Positions 57,016 to 64,000 of a DNA stretch of 64,000 nt are shown here, one piece after another (positions within the stretch are counted from its first letter, which is position 1; each line of letters begins with the position of its first letter). The stretch lies in NCBI GenBank assembly GCA_049324875.1, contig JBMONC010000038.1, positions 1 through 64,000 on the forward strand, in the 5' to 3' direction. Source of the DNA: JAWLHU01 sp049324875. Lineage in GTDB: Bacteria > Bacillota > Sulfobacillia > Symbiobacteriales > Symbiobacteriaceae. The notes under the pieces were generated by a model that worked only from the letters and a program-made list of their open reading frames with translations, ran no database searches and was not told the DNA's origin. A program made the translations under genes and the position numbers.

Positions 57016-58017
57016 CTACATTGGCTTCGGCTCCCGGCCGGTCAGCCCGTGGCCGGTCTCGTTCGCCTCATGCCGGGCCCGCCCGGAGCAGCGCTCGCAG
57101 ATGTAGACCCCGGTTCCGGCCACCGTCCCCGGCTCGGGCCGCCCGCAGAGGGAGCAGCGGAGCGGGCCCTCGGGGCGGCCCGGGTCCCGGTCCGGATCGG
57201 TGCGTGGGAAGCGGGGAGCCTCGCCCCCCAGCCGCTGCTTCAGCTGCTTGATAAAGTCAGGGTCGGTGCCCCGGATGGCCAGCCGCAGGGTCGGCAGGGT
57301 CGGGTCATCGGTGGCCAGCTCCAGACTGAAGCCACGCGCCTGCCTCACCCGAACGCCGGTGAGGGGGATCCCGTGGGTCCCACCCTTCGGCTCCACCACC
57401 CAGAGCTGATCGCCCGCCACCACCACCAGCCGGGCCTGTTCCAGCCGGTCGGCGAACAGGACCAGCGCAGGCAGGAGCAGCAGGATCCAGGGCTGATCCA
57501 GCCAAAAGGCCGCCCCCATCACTGCCACCACACCAAGAATGACCAGCCCCTGCCCGGTCGGGCTCTCCTCCCGGGCGAGGAGGACGGCGCGGGCGGCCTC
57601 CTTCTCGGTGACCGGCACCAGGCCGGGGTCGGCCTGCCGGGCCTCCGCTGCGGCCCGCTCCACCTCCTCCCGGAAGGAGACCGGAGCGGTGATGGTCAGC
57701 CTCCGGGTGATCCGCCCCACCGGCCACCGGACCTGCCAGCCCCGGTTCAGCGCCTTGATCTCGGCGGCCGCAAGCGGGATCCGGTGGAGCTGCAGCGCCT
57801 CCTGAACGATCAGCACATGGGGGGTCAGGATCAGCCGCTGCCCCCTCGCCTGCTGCAGCACCAGGAGGGCCAGGAAGGGCCAGAAGAGGTTGGGGATGTA
57901 TGTCCGATCCCCTGAAGGCGGCGCAAGGGCCGCCCACTCGGTCACGACCGAAAGGAGCAGGGCGCCGGCTGCCACCCACTTCAGCCAGCCCTTCGGATGC
58001 TGGTAAACCTTGAGCAT
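57016..58017 (-). CDS. hypothetical membrane protein with C-terminal four-cysteine zinc finger
   Basis: A 333-aa protein I do not recognise. Two N-terminal helices (WLKWVAAGALLLSVVTEW; NLFWPFLALLVLQQA), a PH-like soluble segment, two more helices near the middle (GLVILGVVAVMGAAFW; ILLLLPALVLFA), a second PH-like segment, and a C-terminal CSLCGRPEPG...CERC treble-clef-like finger resembling the ClpX N-terminal type. ATG 58017 was chosen because GGGGGG is 6 nt away; ATG 58023 abuts it. Upstream of and co-directional with argB, but argB has its own promoter. Confidence 0.65.
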   Translation of the reverse strand: MLKVYQHPKGWLKWVAAGALLLSVVTEWAALAPPSGDRTYIPNLFWPFLALLVLQQARGQRLILTPHVLIVQEALQLHRIPLAAAEIKALNRGWQVRWPVGRITRRLTITAPVSFREEVERAAAEARQADPGLVPVTEKEAARAVLLAREESPTGQGLVILGVVAVMGAAFWLDQPWILLLLPALVLFADRLEQARLVVVAGDQLWVVEPKGGTHGIPLTGVRVRQARGFSLELATDDPTLPTLRLAIRGTDPDFIKQLKQRLGGEAPRFPRTDPDRDPGRPEGPLRCSLCGRPEPGTVAGTGVYICERCSGRARHEANETGHGLTGREPKPM

Positions 58018-58072
58018 CGTCATCCCCCCAAGGAGAAAGCGTAACCCCCGCCTGGCGGCAGGGGTTTGTCGG

Positions 58073-58534
58073 TCAGCGAGAGGATTCCCGCACCACGGGG
58101 CGGGGCAGACCCAGCCGGATCCTGGCAGGATCGACCCCCAGCGCCCGGGCCACGGCCGGCAGGTTCCGCCGCCCCCAACCCCCGCAGTGGTCGGGGTTGG
58201 TGAGTGAGACCCACTCCAGGGCGCCGATCGAATCGTTGGTGGCCGGGTTCTCACCCACCCGGGGCCGCCCGTGGATGATCTGGCAGCGGAAAAAGTGGCG
58301 CACATAGTCCCGGCCCGGCGGCGCCTCCCGCAGCAGCAGCGGCCCCACCTCCACCTCGACCGAGCACTCCTCCATCAGCTCCCGCCGGAGCGCCTCCTCC
58401 AGCGTCTCACCAGGCTCCAGGGTCCCGCCCGGGAAGTTCCAGTACCAGGCGTTCTCCTTCGGGTAGTAGTACCGGACCAGCAGCAGTCGGCCGTCCTCCA
58501 CAATCAGGGCGTAAGCTTTCTGTCGCACGGTCAC
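58073..58534 (-). CDS. NUDIX hydrolase
   Basis: A 153-aa NUDIX protein. The Nudix box runs from GGTLEPGE to RELMEECSVEV and matches the consensus except that the usual Gly after the EE pair is Cys; the metal-binding Glu residues are intact. WYWNFPGG before the box is typical of ADP-ribose or nucleotide-type members. The start is GTG 58534 after AGAGGGGAG. Followed by the zinc-finger membrane protein gene. Confidence 0.85.
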   Translation of the reverse strand: MTVRQKAYALIVEDGRLLLVRYYYPKENAWYWNFPGGTLEPGETLEEALRRELMEECSVEVEVGPLLLREAPPGRDYVRHFFRCQIIHGRPRVGENPATNDSIGALEWVSLTNPDHCGGWGRRNLPAVARALGVDPARIRLGLPRPVVRESSR

Positions 58535-58634
58535 GCTCCCCTCTCTTGCAACCCGCCGGGCGTGCGCCGGGTCTGGCTGCCCTGCGCACTCTTTCCTTTA
58601 CGGATTCCGCGAGCAGGGGTCGATTACCTGCCTG

Positions 58635-59795
58635 TTAGGAAAGACCGAACAGGATCCACTTGCCCGAGCGGGAGATGGCCAGCAGCTCCGTGCTGCTCCC
58701 GGTGAACCGACCGGCGATCACGAAGTACTCATCGCTGTCCGGCAGGGTGATCCGCCCCCGTGAGGCGATTCCCCTGCCCATGATCTCGTAGACCTCGATA
58801 TACGAGGGATCGGCCCGGTAGGTGGCGGCGAAGCCGGCCTTCCCGCCCAGCACCCCGGCCGCCGAGGAGATCAGCGGTTCCGTCGCCTTGTTTGGAATCA
58901 GCCCGCCGAACCGGCGCTCCAGCCCACGGGTCGGGTCGATGGCGAAGAGCCCGATCTCCACCAGCTCCGGCCCGACCGGGCTGGCGCCCAGCAGCAGCCG
59001 CCGGTTGCCGGAGTCGAGCACCGTGGCGGCCATCCACCGGGGCAGGGCGTCGGGCCGGAAGCTGCCCACCTTCTCCCCCCTGCCGCTGGGCTGGTACCGG
59101 TAGACGGTGCACTGGGGCTGCCCCTCCACCTGGTGGAAGTAGGCCGTCTCCTTCTGCCCGTCGCCGTCCCAGTCGCCCACGTAGGTCGCCAGCAGCCCCT
59201 CCTGGGGCCGGAACTCCCACTTGCCGTCATCCTGGACGAAGAGCAGCCCCTTCTCGGTGGTGATCAGGGCGTTGCCGTACCCCTCGTTCAGCATGTCACC
59301 GTAGCTGACATCCAGCACCTTCCCGGCGGGATGGGTGATCCGCTTGGCCACCTGAAGGGTGCCGTTCTGCCACTCCACCAGGTGGACCGTGACCTCCCCC
59401 TGCCCCTCATCCACCAGGGCGAAGAGGCCGTTGGCCACCATGTCATAGCCAATGAAGCGGACACCCAGCTCACCCGATCCCAGCCGCCGCGCCTCCAGGG
59501 GCGCCGGCTGCGGAGCCGCCCCGCCCCCCGGCCCCCGACCGGGGCCGGGCTCCTCCACCGAGGAGGTGGGCTGGTCCACCGCTTTGGGGGCCCGCGGCTG
59601 CATCGCCCAGAGGAGGGCGGCCACCCCGGCTCCCAGCAGCAGCAAGGTCGCCCCGGCCCAGCGCCAGGGCACGCCGGACCGCACCCGGGCATGACCGCTC
59701 CGCCGGGGGGCCGGCTCGCGGAGGGCGGCGCCGCAGGCGGTGCAGTGATCAGCATCGCGGGTCATGGTCGCACCACAGGTCGGGCAGGTGCTCAT
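58635..59795 (-). CDS. zinc-ribbon membrane protein with VCBS/FG-GAP-like extracellular domain
   Basis: A 386-aa protein: N-terminal zinc ribbon CPTCGATMTRDADHCTACG (residues 4-22), a basic linker, one membrane helix (about 47-65, AGATLLLLGAGVAALLWAM), a Pro/Gly-rich linker, and an extracellular beta-rich domain (about 105-386). That domain has GDWDGDGQKETAYFH, a calcium-binding-like FG-GAP motif. A cytoplasmic ribbon with an outer propeller-like domain suggests sensing or assembly, not established. A GGGAGGAA site precedes the ATG. Confidence 0.72.
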   Translation of the reverse strand: MSTCPTCGATMTRDADHCTACGAALREPAPRRSGHARVRSGVPWRWAGATLLLLGAGVAALLWAMQPRAPKAVDQPTSSVEEPGPGRGPGGGAAPQPAPLEARRLGSGELGVRFIGYDMVANGLFALVDEGQGEVTVHLVEWQNGTLQVAKRITHPAGKVLDVSYGDMLNEGYGNALITTEKGLLFVQDDGKWEFRPQEGLLATYVGDWDGDGQKETAYFHQVEGQPQCTVYRYQPSGRGEKVGSFRPDALPRWMAATVLDSGNRRLLLGASPVGPELVEIGLFAIDPTRGLERRFGGLIPNKATEPLISSAAGVLGGKAGFAATYRADPSYIEVYEIMGRGIASRGRITLPDSDEYFVIAGRFTGSSTELLAISRSGKWILFGLS

Positions 59796-59959
59796 CGCCG
59801 TTCCTCCCAGGATTGCGCAATGTCGATAGAACTTCGAGGCGCCGTAGCACCTTCCTGCGGGGCGTGGTGCTTCTGTACGAAAAAAGTATACATCTAGGCG
59901 CCCTACCGGGGGTAGAGCCTTTCCGCGCCGAAGGGAGAGGGGTGAAGGGGGCGAAGGCG

Positions 59960-61798
59960 ATGCCCACGGCCTGGGAAGAGCTGAGGGAGTCGATCGATGA
60001 GGTGCGGCGCCAGTGGAGCGCCTTCCGCCTGGGCGCCCAGCCGGAGCCCCGGCTGCGCCTGCCCATCGTGCGGAGCTGGCGCCGCTGCCGCGACCTCGGC
60101 CTGCCCGACCGGGAGCCCGGCGGCAGCTTCCGGCGCGCCGGGCGGGAGGCCCACCGGGAGTTGATCACCGCGGCCGCCCCGGTCCTCTCCGACCTGAAGG
60201 GGGCGCTCCGCCAGACCAGTCAGGTGCTGGTGCTCTGTGATCCACAGGCCCGGGCGCTGCTGGTGGAGGGCGACCCCACCGCCCGCCGCTCGGCGGAGCG
60301 GATCAACCTGGTGCCCGGCTCCGACTGGAGCGAGGGGGTCAGCGGGACCAACGCCATGGGCACCGCCCTGGCAGAGTCGCATCATGTCATTGTCTTCGCC
60401 ACCGAACACTACCTGGAGGACCTCCACCCCTGGGCCTGTGTGGCGGCCCCCATCATCCACCCCACCACCGGCCGGGCGGTGGGGGTGCTCGACCTCTCCG
60501 GGCGTCACATGGTGATCAACGGGCACACCGAGCTGGCGATCCTGGGGGCGGTGCAGGCGATCCAGTCGCGGCTGGCCGCCCGGGAGGCCGAACTCCACCG
60601 GGTGCTGCTCTCCAGCCTGGCCGACCGGATGGCCTCCCTGCGCCGCGGCGGCCTCGGGGTGATCGACCGCAACGGCCTGCTCCTCCGGTTCGCCGGGATG
60701 CCCCTGCCGGGCAGGGACTCCTGGTACCCCTCCGTCCAGCGGCTCCTGCGGGAGAACCAGCCCTTTGAAGAGACCCTCCCCGAGGCCCGGCTCACCTTCC
60801 GCCCCGTCCACTGGGAGGGCGAGGTGATCGGCGCCCTGGTGGAGGCCGCCCGGCCCGCCCAGGCACCCGAGGTGCGGGAGGAGTCGCCGCTGCCCGGGCT
60901 GGTCGGCCATGATCCTCACTGGCTGGCCGCCGCCACCAGGGCGATGCGGGCCGCCCAGACCGAGGCCACCGTGCTGATCACCGGCGAGACCGGAACCGGC
61001 AAGGAGGTGGTCGCCCGGGCGATCCATCGGGCGGGCGCCCGGTCAGCCGGCCCCTTCGTCGCCCTCAACTGCGGGGCGCTCCCACCCCACCTGGTTGCCA
61101 GCCAGCTCTTCGGCTACACCGGCGGGGCCTTCACCGGCGCCAACCCCCGGGGGCAGGCGGGGCTCTTCGAGATGGCCCAGCACGGCACCCTCTTCCTCGA
61201 TGAGGTGAGCGAGCTCTCCCCCGAGGCCCAGGTGGCCCTCCTCCGGGTGCTCCAGGAGCGGGAGGTGGTCCGGATCGGCGGCCAGCACCCGATCAAGGTG
61301 GATATCCGGGTTCTCGCCGCCTCCAACAAGGATCTGACCGATCTGGTCGCCCGGGGGCTCTTCCGGGAGGACCTCTACTTCCGCCTCAACGTCTTCCCGC
61401 TGCTCCTGCCGCCCCTGCGCGACCGGCCGCAGGACATCATCCCCCTCGTCGCCCACGCCTACCGGCGGCTGGGGGTGGAGCCGCAGCCCCTCCCGCCCAC
61501 CTCCTGGCAGCGGCTGCTCCAGTACCGCTGGCCCGGCAACGTGCGGGAGTTGCTCAACCTGGTGGAGCAGGCGGTCGCCCTGGGCGAGGATCCCGCCGAC
61601 CTCCTGCCCCTGCCCCCGCTGCCCTCCACCCCTATCGCCGCCGAGGCGGAGCCGGAGGAGGCGGAGCGGATTCGCCGGGCCCTGGACGGGTGCGATGGCA
61701 ACGCCGCAGCCGCAGCCCGGGCGCTGGGGATGGGCCGCTCCACCCTCTACCGGAAGCTGGAGCTGTACGGCATCCGGCTGAAGCGGCAGGTCGAGTGA
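59960..61798 (+). CDS. sigma54-dependent activator, AcoR-like
   Basis: A 612-aa bacterial enhancer-binding protein. The N-terminal half is AcoR-like: helical PIVRSWRRCRDLGL, a GAF domain with LVPGSDWSEGVSGTNAMGTAL, and a linker domain. The AAA+ domain has Walker A GETGTGKE (about 342), the sigma54-contact loop GAFTGA (about 390) and Walker B LFLDEV (about 412). The C-terminal Fis-type HTH is NAAAAARALGMGRSTLYRKL. ATG 59960 follows GGGGGC; in-frame starts upstream lack support. It immediately precedes a -24/-12 promoter and the aldehyde oxidoreductase gene, its probable target. Confidence 0.9.
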   Translation: MPTAWEELRESIDEVRRQWSAFRLGAQPEPRLRLPIVRSWRRCRDLGLPDREPGGSFRRAGREAHRELITAAAPVLSDLKGALRQTSQVLVLCDPQARALLVEGDPTARRSAERINLVPGSDWSEGVSGTNAMGTALAESHHVIVFATEHYLEDLHPWACVAAPIIHPTTGRAVGVLDLSGRHMVINGHTELAILGAVQAIQSRLAAREAELHRVLLSSLADRMASLRRGGLGVIDRNGLLLRFAGMPLPGRDSWYPSVQRLLRENQPFEETLPEARLTFRPVHWEGEVIGALVEAARPAQAPEVREESPLPGLVGHDPHWLAAATRAMRAAQTEATVLITGETGTGKEVVARAIHRAGARSAGPFVALNCGALPPHLVASQLFGYTGGAFTGANPRGQAGLFEMAQHGTLFLDEVSELSPEAQVALLRVLQEREVVRIGGQHPIKVDIRVLAASNKDLTDLVARGLFREDLYFRLNVFPLLLPPLRDRPQDIIPLVAHAYRRLGVEPQPLPPTSWQRLLQYRWPGNVRELLNLVEQAVALGEDPADLLPLPPLPSTPIAAEAEPEEAERIRRALDGCDGNAAAAARALGMGRSTLYRKLELYGIRLKRQVE

Positions 61799-61820
61799 GC
61801 GGTGGTGAGACAGGCGTCCC

Positions 61821-61852
61821 GGAACAGGTGTCCCGCTCGGGACACCTGTTCC
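61821..61852 (+). promoter_or_regulatory. 32-bp perfect palindrome, terminator or enhancer site
   Basis: GGAACAGGTGTCCCG and CGGGACACCTGTTCC are perfect complements around CT, starting 22 bp after the activator stop and centred about 77 bp upstream of the expected sigma54 start site. TGCGTTTCGG follows, a poor U-run. It can be a terminator hairpin, an activator-binding dyad (TGTCCC..GGGACA), or both. Confidence 0.6.
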
Positions 61853-61886
61853 TGCGTTTCGGGCCTGCCAACCCGCATGGGACCGC

Positions 61887-61902
61887 TGGCACGGGATGTG
61901 CA
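61887..61902 (+). promoter_or_regulatory. sigma54 (-24/-12) promoter of the aldehyde oxidoreductase operon
   Basis: TGGCACGGGATGTGCA matches TGGCACGN4TTGCW at every position except one (G for the first T of TTGC), with the essential GG and GC pairs at the correct spacing. It lies 44 bp before the ATG at 61947 and directly downstream of a GAFTGA-type activator gene. Confidence 0.8.
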
Positions 61903-61946
61903 ACAGAGGGGGGGTTGTCCGACACCTTATCACAGGGGGGATTCCC

Positions 61947-63752
61947 ATGGTCTATGGTGGATACGCGCACCGGCTGGCCCACATCGACCTGACCGCTGGC
62001 TCCGTCACCTACGGCCCGATTCCCGAGAACCTGATGAAGCAGTACCTCGGCGGCCGCGGCCTCGGCGTCAAGTTCGTCTTCGACAACGGTCCCAAGGTCG
62101 ACCCGCTCTCCCCCGACAACCTGATGGCCGTGATGGTCGGTCCCGTCACCGGCTCCCAGGTCTCCCTCTCCGGCCGCCTGGCGGTGATCACCAAGTCGCC
62201 CCTGACCGGCACCATCACCGACTCCCACATGGGCGGTTTCACCGCAGCCCGCATGCGGTGGGCCGGCTTCGACGGCCTGCTGATCAAGGGACGGGCGGCA
62301 CAGCCCACCTACATGGTGGTCGAGAACGGCTCCGTCTCCCTGCACGACGCCTCGGGCCTGTGGGGCATGGGCGTCCGGGCCACCGTCAAGGCGCTGCGGG
62401 AGAAGTACGGCGAGAACGCCTCGGTCATGGCCATCGGTCCGGCGGGCGAGCGGCAGGTCCGGTTCGCTGCCTGGATGAACGAGGATGACCGGGCCTCGGG
62501 CCGCGGCGGCACCGGCGCCGTGGGCGGCTCCAAGAACCTGAAGGCGATCGTCTTCATCGCCGACAAGTCCGCCATGACCAAGCCGACCCCCGAGCGGAAG
62601 GCCGACTTCGACGCTGCCGTGAAGGCCGGTCAGAAGGCGATCAACGCCGGCGCCCTGACCGCCCCCAACAAGGGTGGTCTCTCGGTCTACGGCACCAACG
62701 TCCTGACCAACATCCTGAACGAGGCCGGCGCCTTCCCGACGATGAACGCCAGGCTGAGCTACTTCGACAAGGGCGAGGAGATCAGCGGCGAGAAGTTCCG
62801 GGAGACCCTGATGGTCTCCGAGCCGGTCTGCCACTCCTGCCCGGTCGCCTGTAAGAAGGAGATGGAGGTCAAGGAGGGGCGCTGGAAGGTCAAGACCGAG
62901 TCGATGGAGTACGAGACCGCCTGGGCGCTGGGCGCCATGTGCGCCCTGGCCGACCGCGAGGCCATGACCTACATGCTCGACCAGTGCAACGACTACGGCC
63001 TGGACACCATCGAGATGGGCGTCACCCTCGCCATGGCGATGGAGGCCTCTGAGCTGAAGCTGACCGACGAGGTGATCAACTGGGGCGACGCCGAGAAGAT
63101 GTCGGCCCTGATCCGGATGACCGCCTACCGGGAGGGCCTGGGCGACACCCTGGCCAACGGCGCCGCCAGGGCTGCCGAGCTGTTGGGCAACCCCGACATC
63201 GCCATGGCGGTCAAGGGCCAGGCGATCCCCGCCTACGATCCGCGCGGCGTCCAGGGCATCGGCCTGGGCTACGCCACCTCCAACCGCGGCGCCTGCCACC
63301 TGCGGGGCTACACCATCGCCTCGGAGATCGCCGGCATCCCCTTCGCCACCGACCGGACCGTCACCGAGGGCAAGGCGCTGCTGCTGAAGACCTTCCAGGA
63401 CCTCTTCGCCTTCACCGACTCGATGGATGTCTGCAAGTTCGCCACCTTCTCCGAGGGCGCCGACGAGTTCGCCGCCCAGGTGCGCAGCCTGACCGGCCTG
63501 GAGATCGGGCCGGAGGAGGCGATGAAGATCGGCGAGCGGATCTACAACCTGGAGCGCCACTACAACAACCTGAACGGCTTCACCGGCAAGGATGACACCC
63601 TGCCGAAGCGGTTCTTCGAGGAGCCGGCCACCAACAACTCGGCGGGGATGCTCTCCCAGCTCCCGGTGATGCTGAAGGAGTACTACGAGCTGCGCGGCTG
63701 GGCCGACGGCGTCGTCACCGAGGCGAAGCTGAAGGAACTGGAGATCGTCTAG
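61947..63752 (+). CDS. aor: tungsten-containing aldehyde:ferredoxin oxidoreductase
   Basis: A 601-aa AOR-family enzyme that oxidises aldehydes to acids, or the reverse, with ferredoxin. It shows YLGGRGLGVKFVFD, GPVTGSQVSLSGRLAVITKSPLTG, the pterin-binding segments AIGPAGE and RGGTGAVGGSKNLKAI, the [4Fe-4S] ligands Cys295, Cys298, Cys302 (VCHSCPVACKK) and Cys496 (DVCKF), and AYDPRGVQGIGLGYATSNRG. Length and Cys spacing agree with the archaeal enzymes. GGGGGG lies 6 nt before the ATG. Expression probably needs sigma54 and the activator at 59960. A MoaD-like gene follows at once. Confidence 0.93.
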   Translation: MVYGGYAHRLAHIDLTAGSVTYGPIPENLMKQYLGGRGLGVKFVFDNGPKVDPLSPDNLMAVMVGPVTGSQVSLSGRLAVITKSPLTGTITDSHMGGFTAARMRWAGFDGLLIKGRAAQPTYMVVENGSVSLHDASGLWGMGVRATVKALREKYGENASVMAIGPAGERQVRFAAWMNEDDRASGRGGTGAVGGSKNLKAIVFIADKSAMTKPTPERKADFDAAVKAGQKAINAGALTAPNKGGLSVYGTNVLTNILNEAGAFPTMNARLSYFDKGEEISGEKFRETLMVSEPVCHSCPVACKKEMEVKEGRWKVKTESMEYETAWALGAMCALADREAMTYMLDQCNDYGLDTIEMGVTLAMAMEASELKLTDEVINWGDAEKMSALIRMTAYREGLGDTLANGAARAAELLGNPDIAMAVKGQAIPAYDPRGVQGIGLGYATSNRGACHLRGYTIASEIAGIPFATDRTVTEGKALLLKTFQDLFAFTDSMDVCKFATFSEGADEFAAQVRSLTGLEIGPEEAMKIGERIYNLERHYNNLNGFTGKDDTLPKRFFEEPATNNSAGMLSQLPVMLKEYYELRGWADGVVTEAKLKELEIV

Positions 63753-63753
63753 C

Positions 63754-64000
63754 ATGGTGGTCAAGCTCTTCGGCAGCCTGCGCCTGCCGGGGGTTGGCAG
63801 CCGGGTCGAGGTCAGCGGCGGAGCGACCGTGGCAGCGGTGCTGGAATCGCTCTTCGCCCAGCATCCGCAGCTGCGGGAGCACGTGGTCCAGCCCGACCGG
63901 TTCGAGCTGCTGCCCCACGTCAACCTGATGCTGAACGGGCGGCTGGTGCGGGATCTGGAAGGGCTTCAGACCAGGGTGGCCGAGGCCGACAGCATCGCCA
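63754..64000 (+). CDS. MoaD/ThiS-like sulfur-carrier protein, partial
   Basis: Starts one base after the AOR stop and runs off the window (82 codons seen). It opens MVVKLFGSLRLPG, then ATVAAVLESLF and VNLMLNGRLVRD, the beta-grasp pattern of MoaD-like proteins that carry the sulfur for the dithiolene of molybdopterin or tungstopterin. The C-terminal GG lies outside the window. MoaD-like genes beside AOR genes are common and fit a role in supplying the tungsten cofactor. The start has no separate strong ribosome-binding site, so translational coupling is likely. Confidence 0.85.
   Translation, partial: MVVKLFGSLRLPGVGSRVEVSGGATVAAVLESLFAQHPQLREHVVQPDRFELLPHVNLMLNGRLVRDLEGLQTRVAEADSIA

Overview
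The window is a dense, strongly GC-rich stretch of bacterial chromosome carrying about 55 protein genes on both strands. I saw no rRNA, tRNA or CRISPR array. Several traits point to a high-GC, spore-forming Firmicute, and Symbiobacterium is the best guess. These are a YyaC-type spore protein, S-layer-homology (SLH) surface proteins, Bacillus-type circuits (GlnR/TnrA boxes at amtB, a PerR-like repressor beside a PfeT-like pump, a yuaF-floT pair, ArgR boxes), Gram-positive lipoproteins, and frequent GTG/TTG starts. The genus is an inference from gene content, not a database result.

Layout. 0.2-9.6 kb: an alpha/beta hydrolase lacking its catalytic serine, an M20 amidohydrolase, the spore protein, two membrane proteins, a small GKPGW-repeat protein with a possible small partner, a nucleotide-sanitation pair (DUF84, NUDIX), a TPR lipoprotein, an LCP-family cell-wall enzyme and mobA. 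9.6-12.1 kb: a NarL-type two-component system. 12.1-20.2 kb: a tandem duplication of a peptide-ABC unit (leader, oppB, oppC, oppA, twice) without ATPase genes. 20.2-29.2 kb: an SLH-glycosidase surface protein, a flavoprotein whose start lies in a hairpin, amtB with two GlnR/TnrA boxes, small enzymes, a protein-kinase-like protein and two secreted proteins. 29.2-40.2 kb: carB-carA, argH and argG, interrupted by an AT-rich 207-bp inverted-repeat element, a small ORF with an MFS transporter, and membrane proteins. 40.3-45.9 kb: an SPC-type metal-efflux ATPase with a PerR-like regulator and shared operators, lactate dehydrogenase, a hydrolase and a VOC-DinB fusion. 46-52.7 kb: NfeD-like protein and flotillin, a 1038-aa SLH/FecR/Ig surface protein, and an unknown gene behind a striking palindrome. 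52.9-59.8 kb: a CHASE2 adenylate cyclase, argB-argD, a zinc-finger membrane protein, a NUDIX hydrolase and a zinc-ribbon membrane protein. 60-64 kb: a sigma54 activator, a -24/-12 promoter, a tungsten aldehyde:ferredoxin oxidoreductase and the start of a MoaD-like gene.

How the parts work together. Four arginine loci (carAB, argH, argG, argBD) each have a promoter of the same design: a TTGCAT -35 and a TATAAT -10, 17 or 18 bp apart, built from the two halves of an ARG-box-like operator. ArgR occupancy would therefore block RNA polymerase directly. carA has a second promoter outside the operator, which would keep carbamoyl phosphate available for pyrimidines. Nitrogen (amtB), metal or peroxide stress (PerR-like/P1B-4 ATPase) and aldehyde metabolism (sigma54/AOR) each show a legible regulatory circuit. 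The most novel-looking items are the paired opp leader RNAs with compensatory stem changes, the GKPGW-repeat protein, the ATACGTAT double palindrome, and the sigma54-AOR unit with its 32-bp perfect palindrome.
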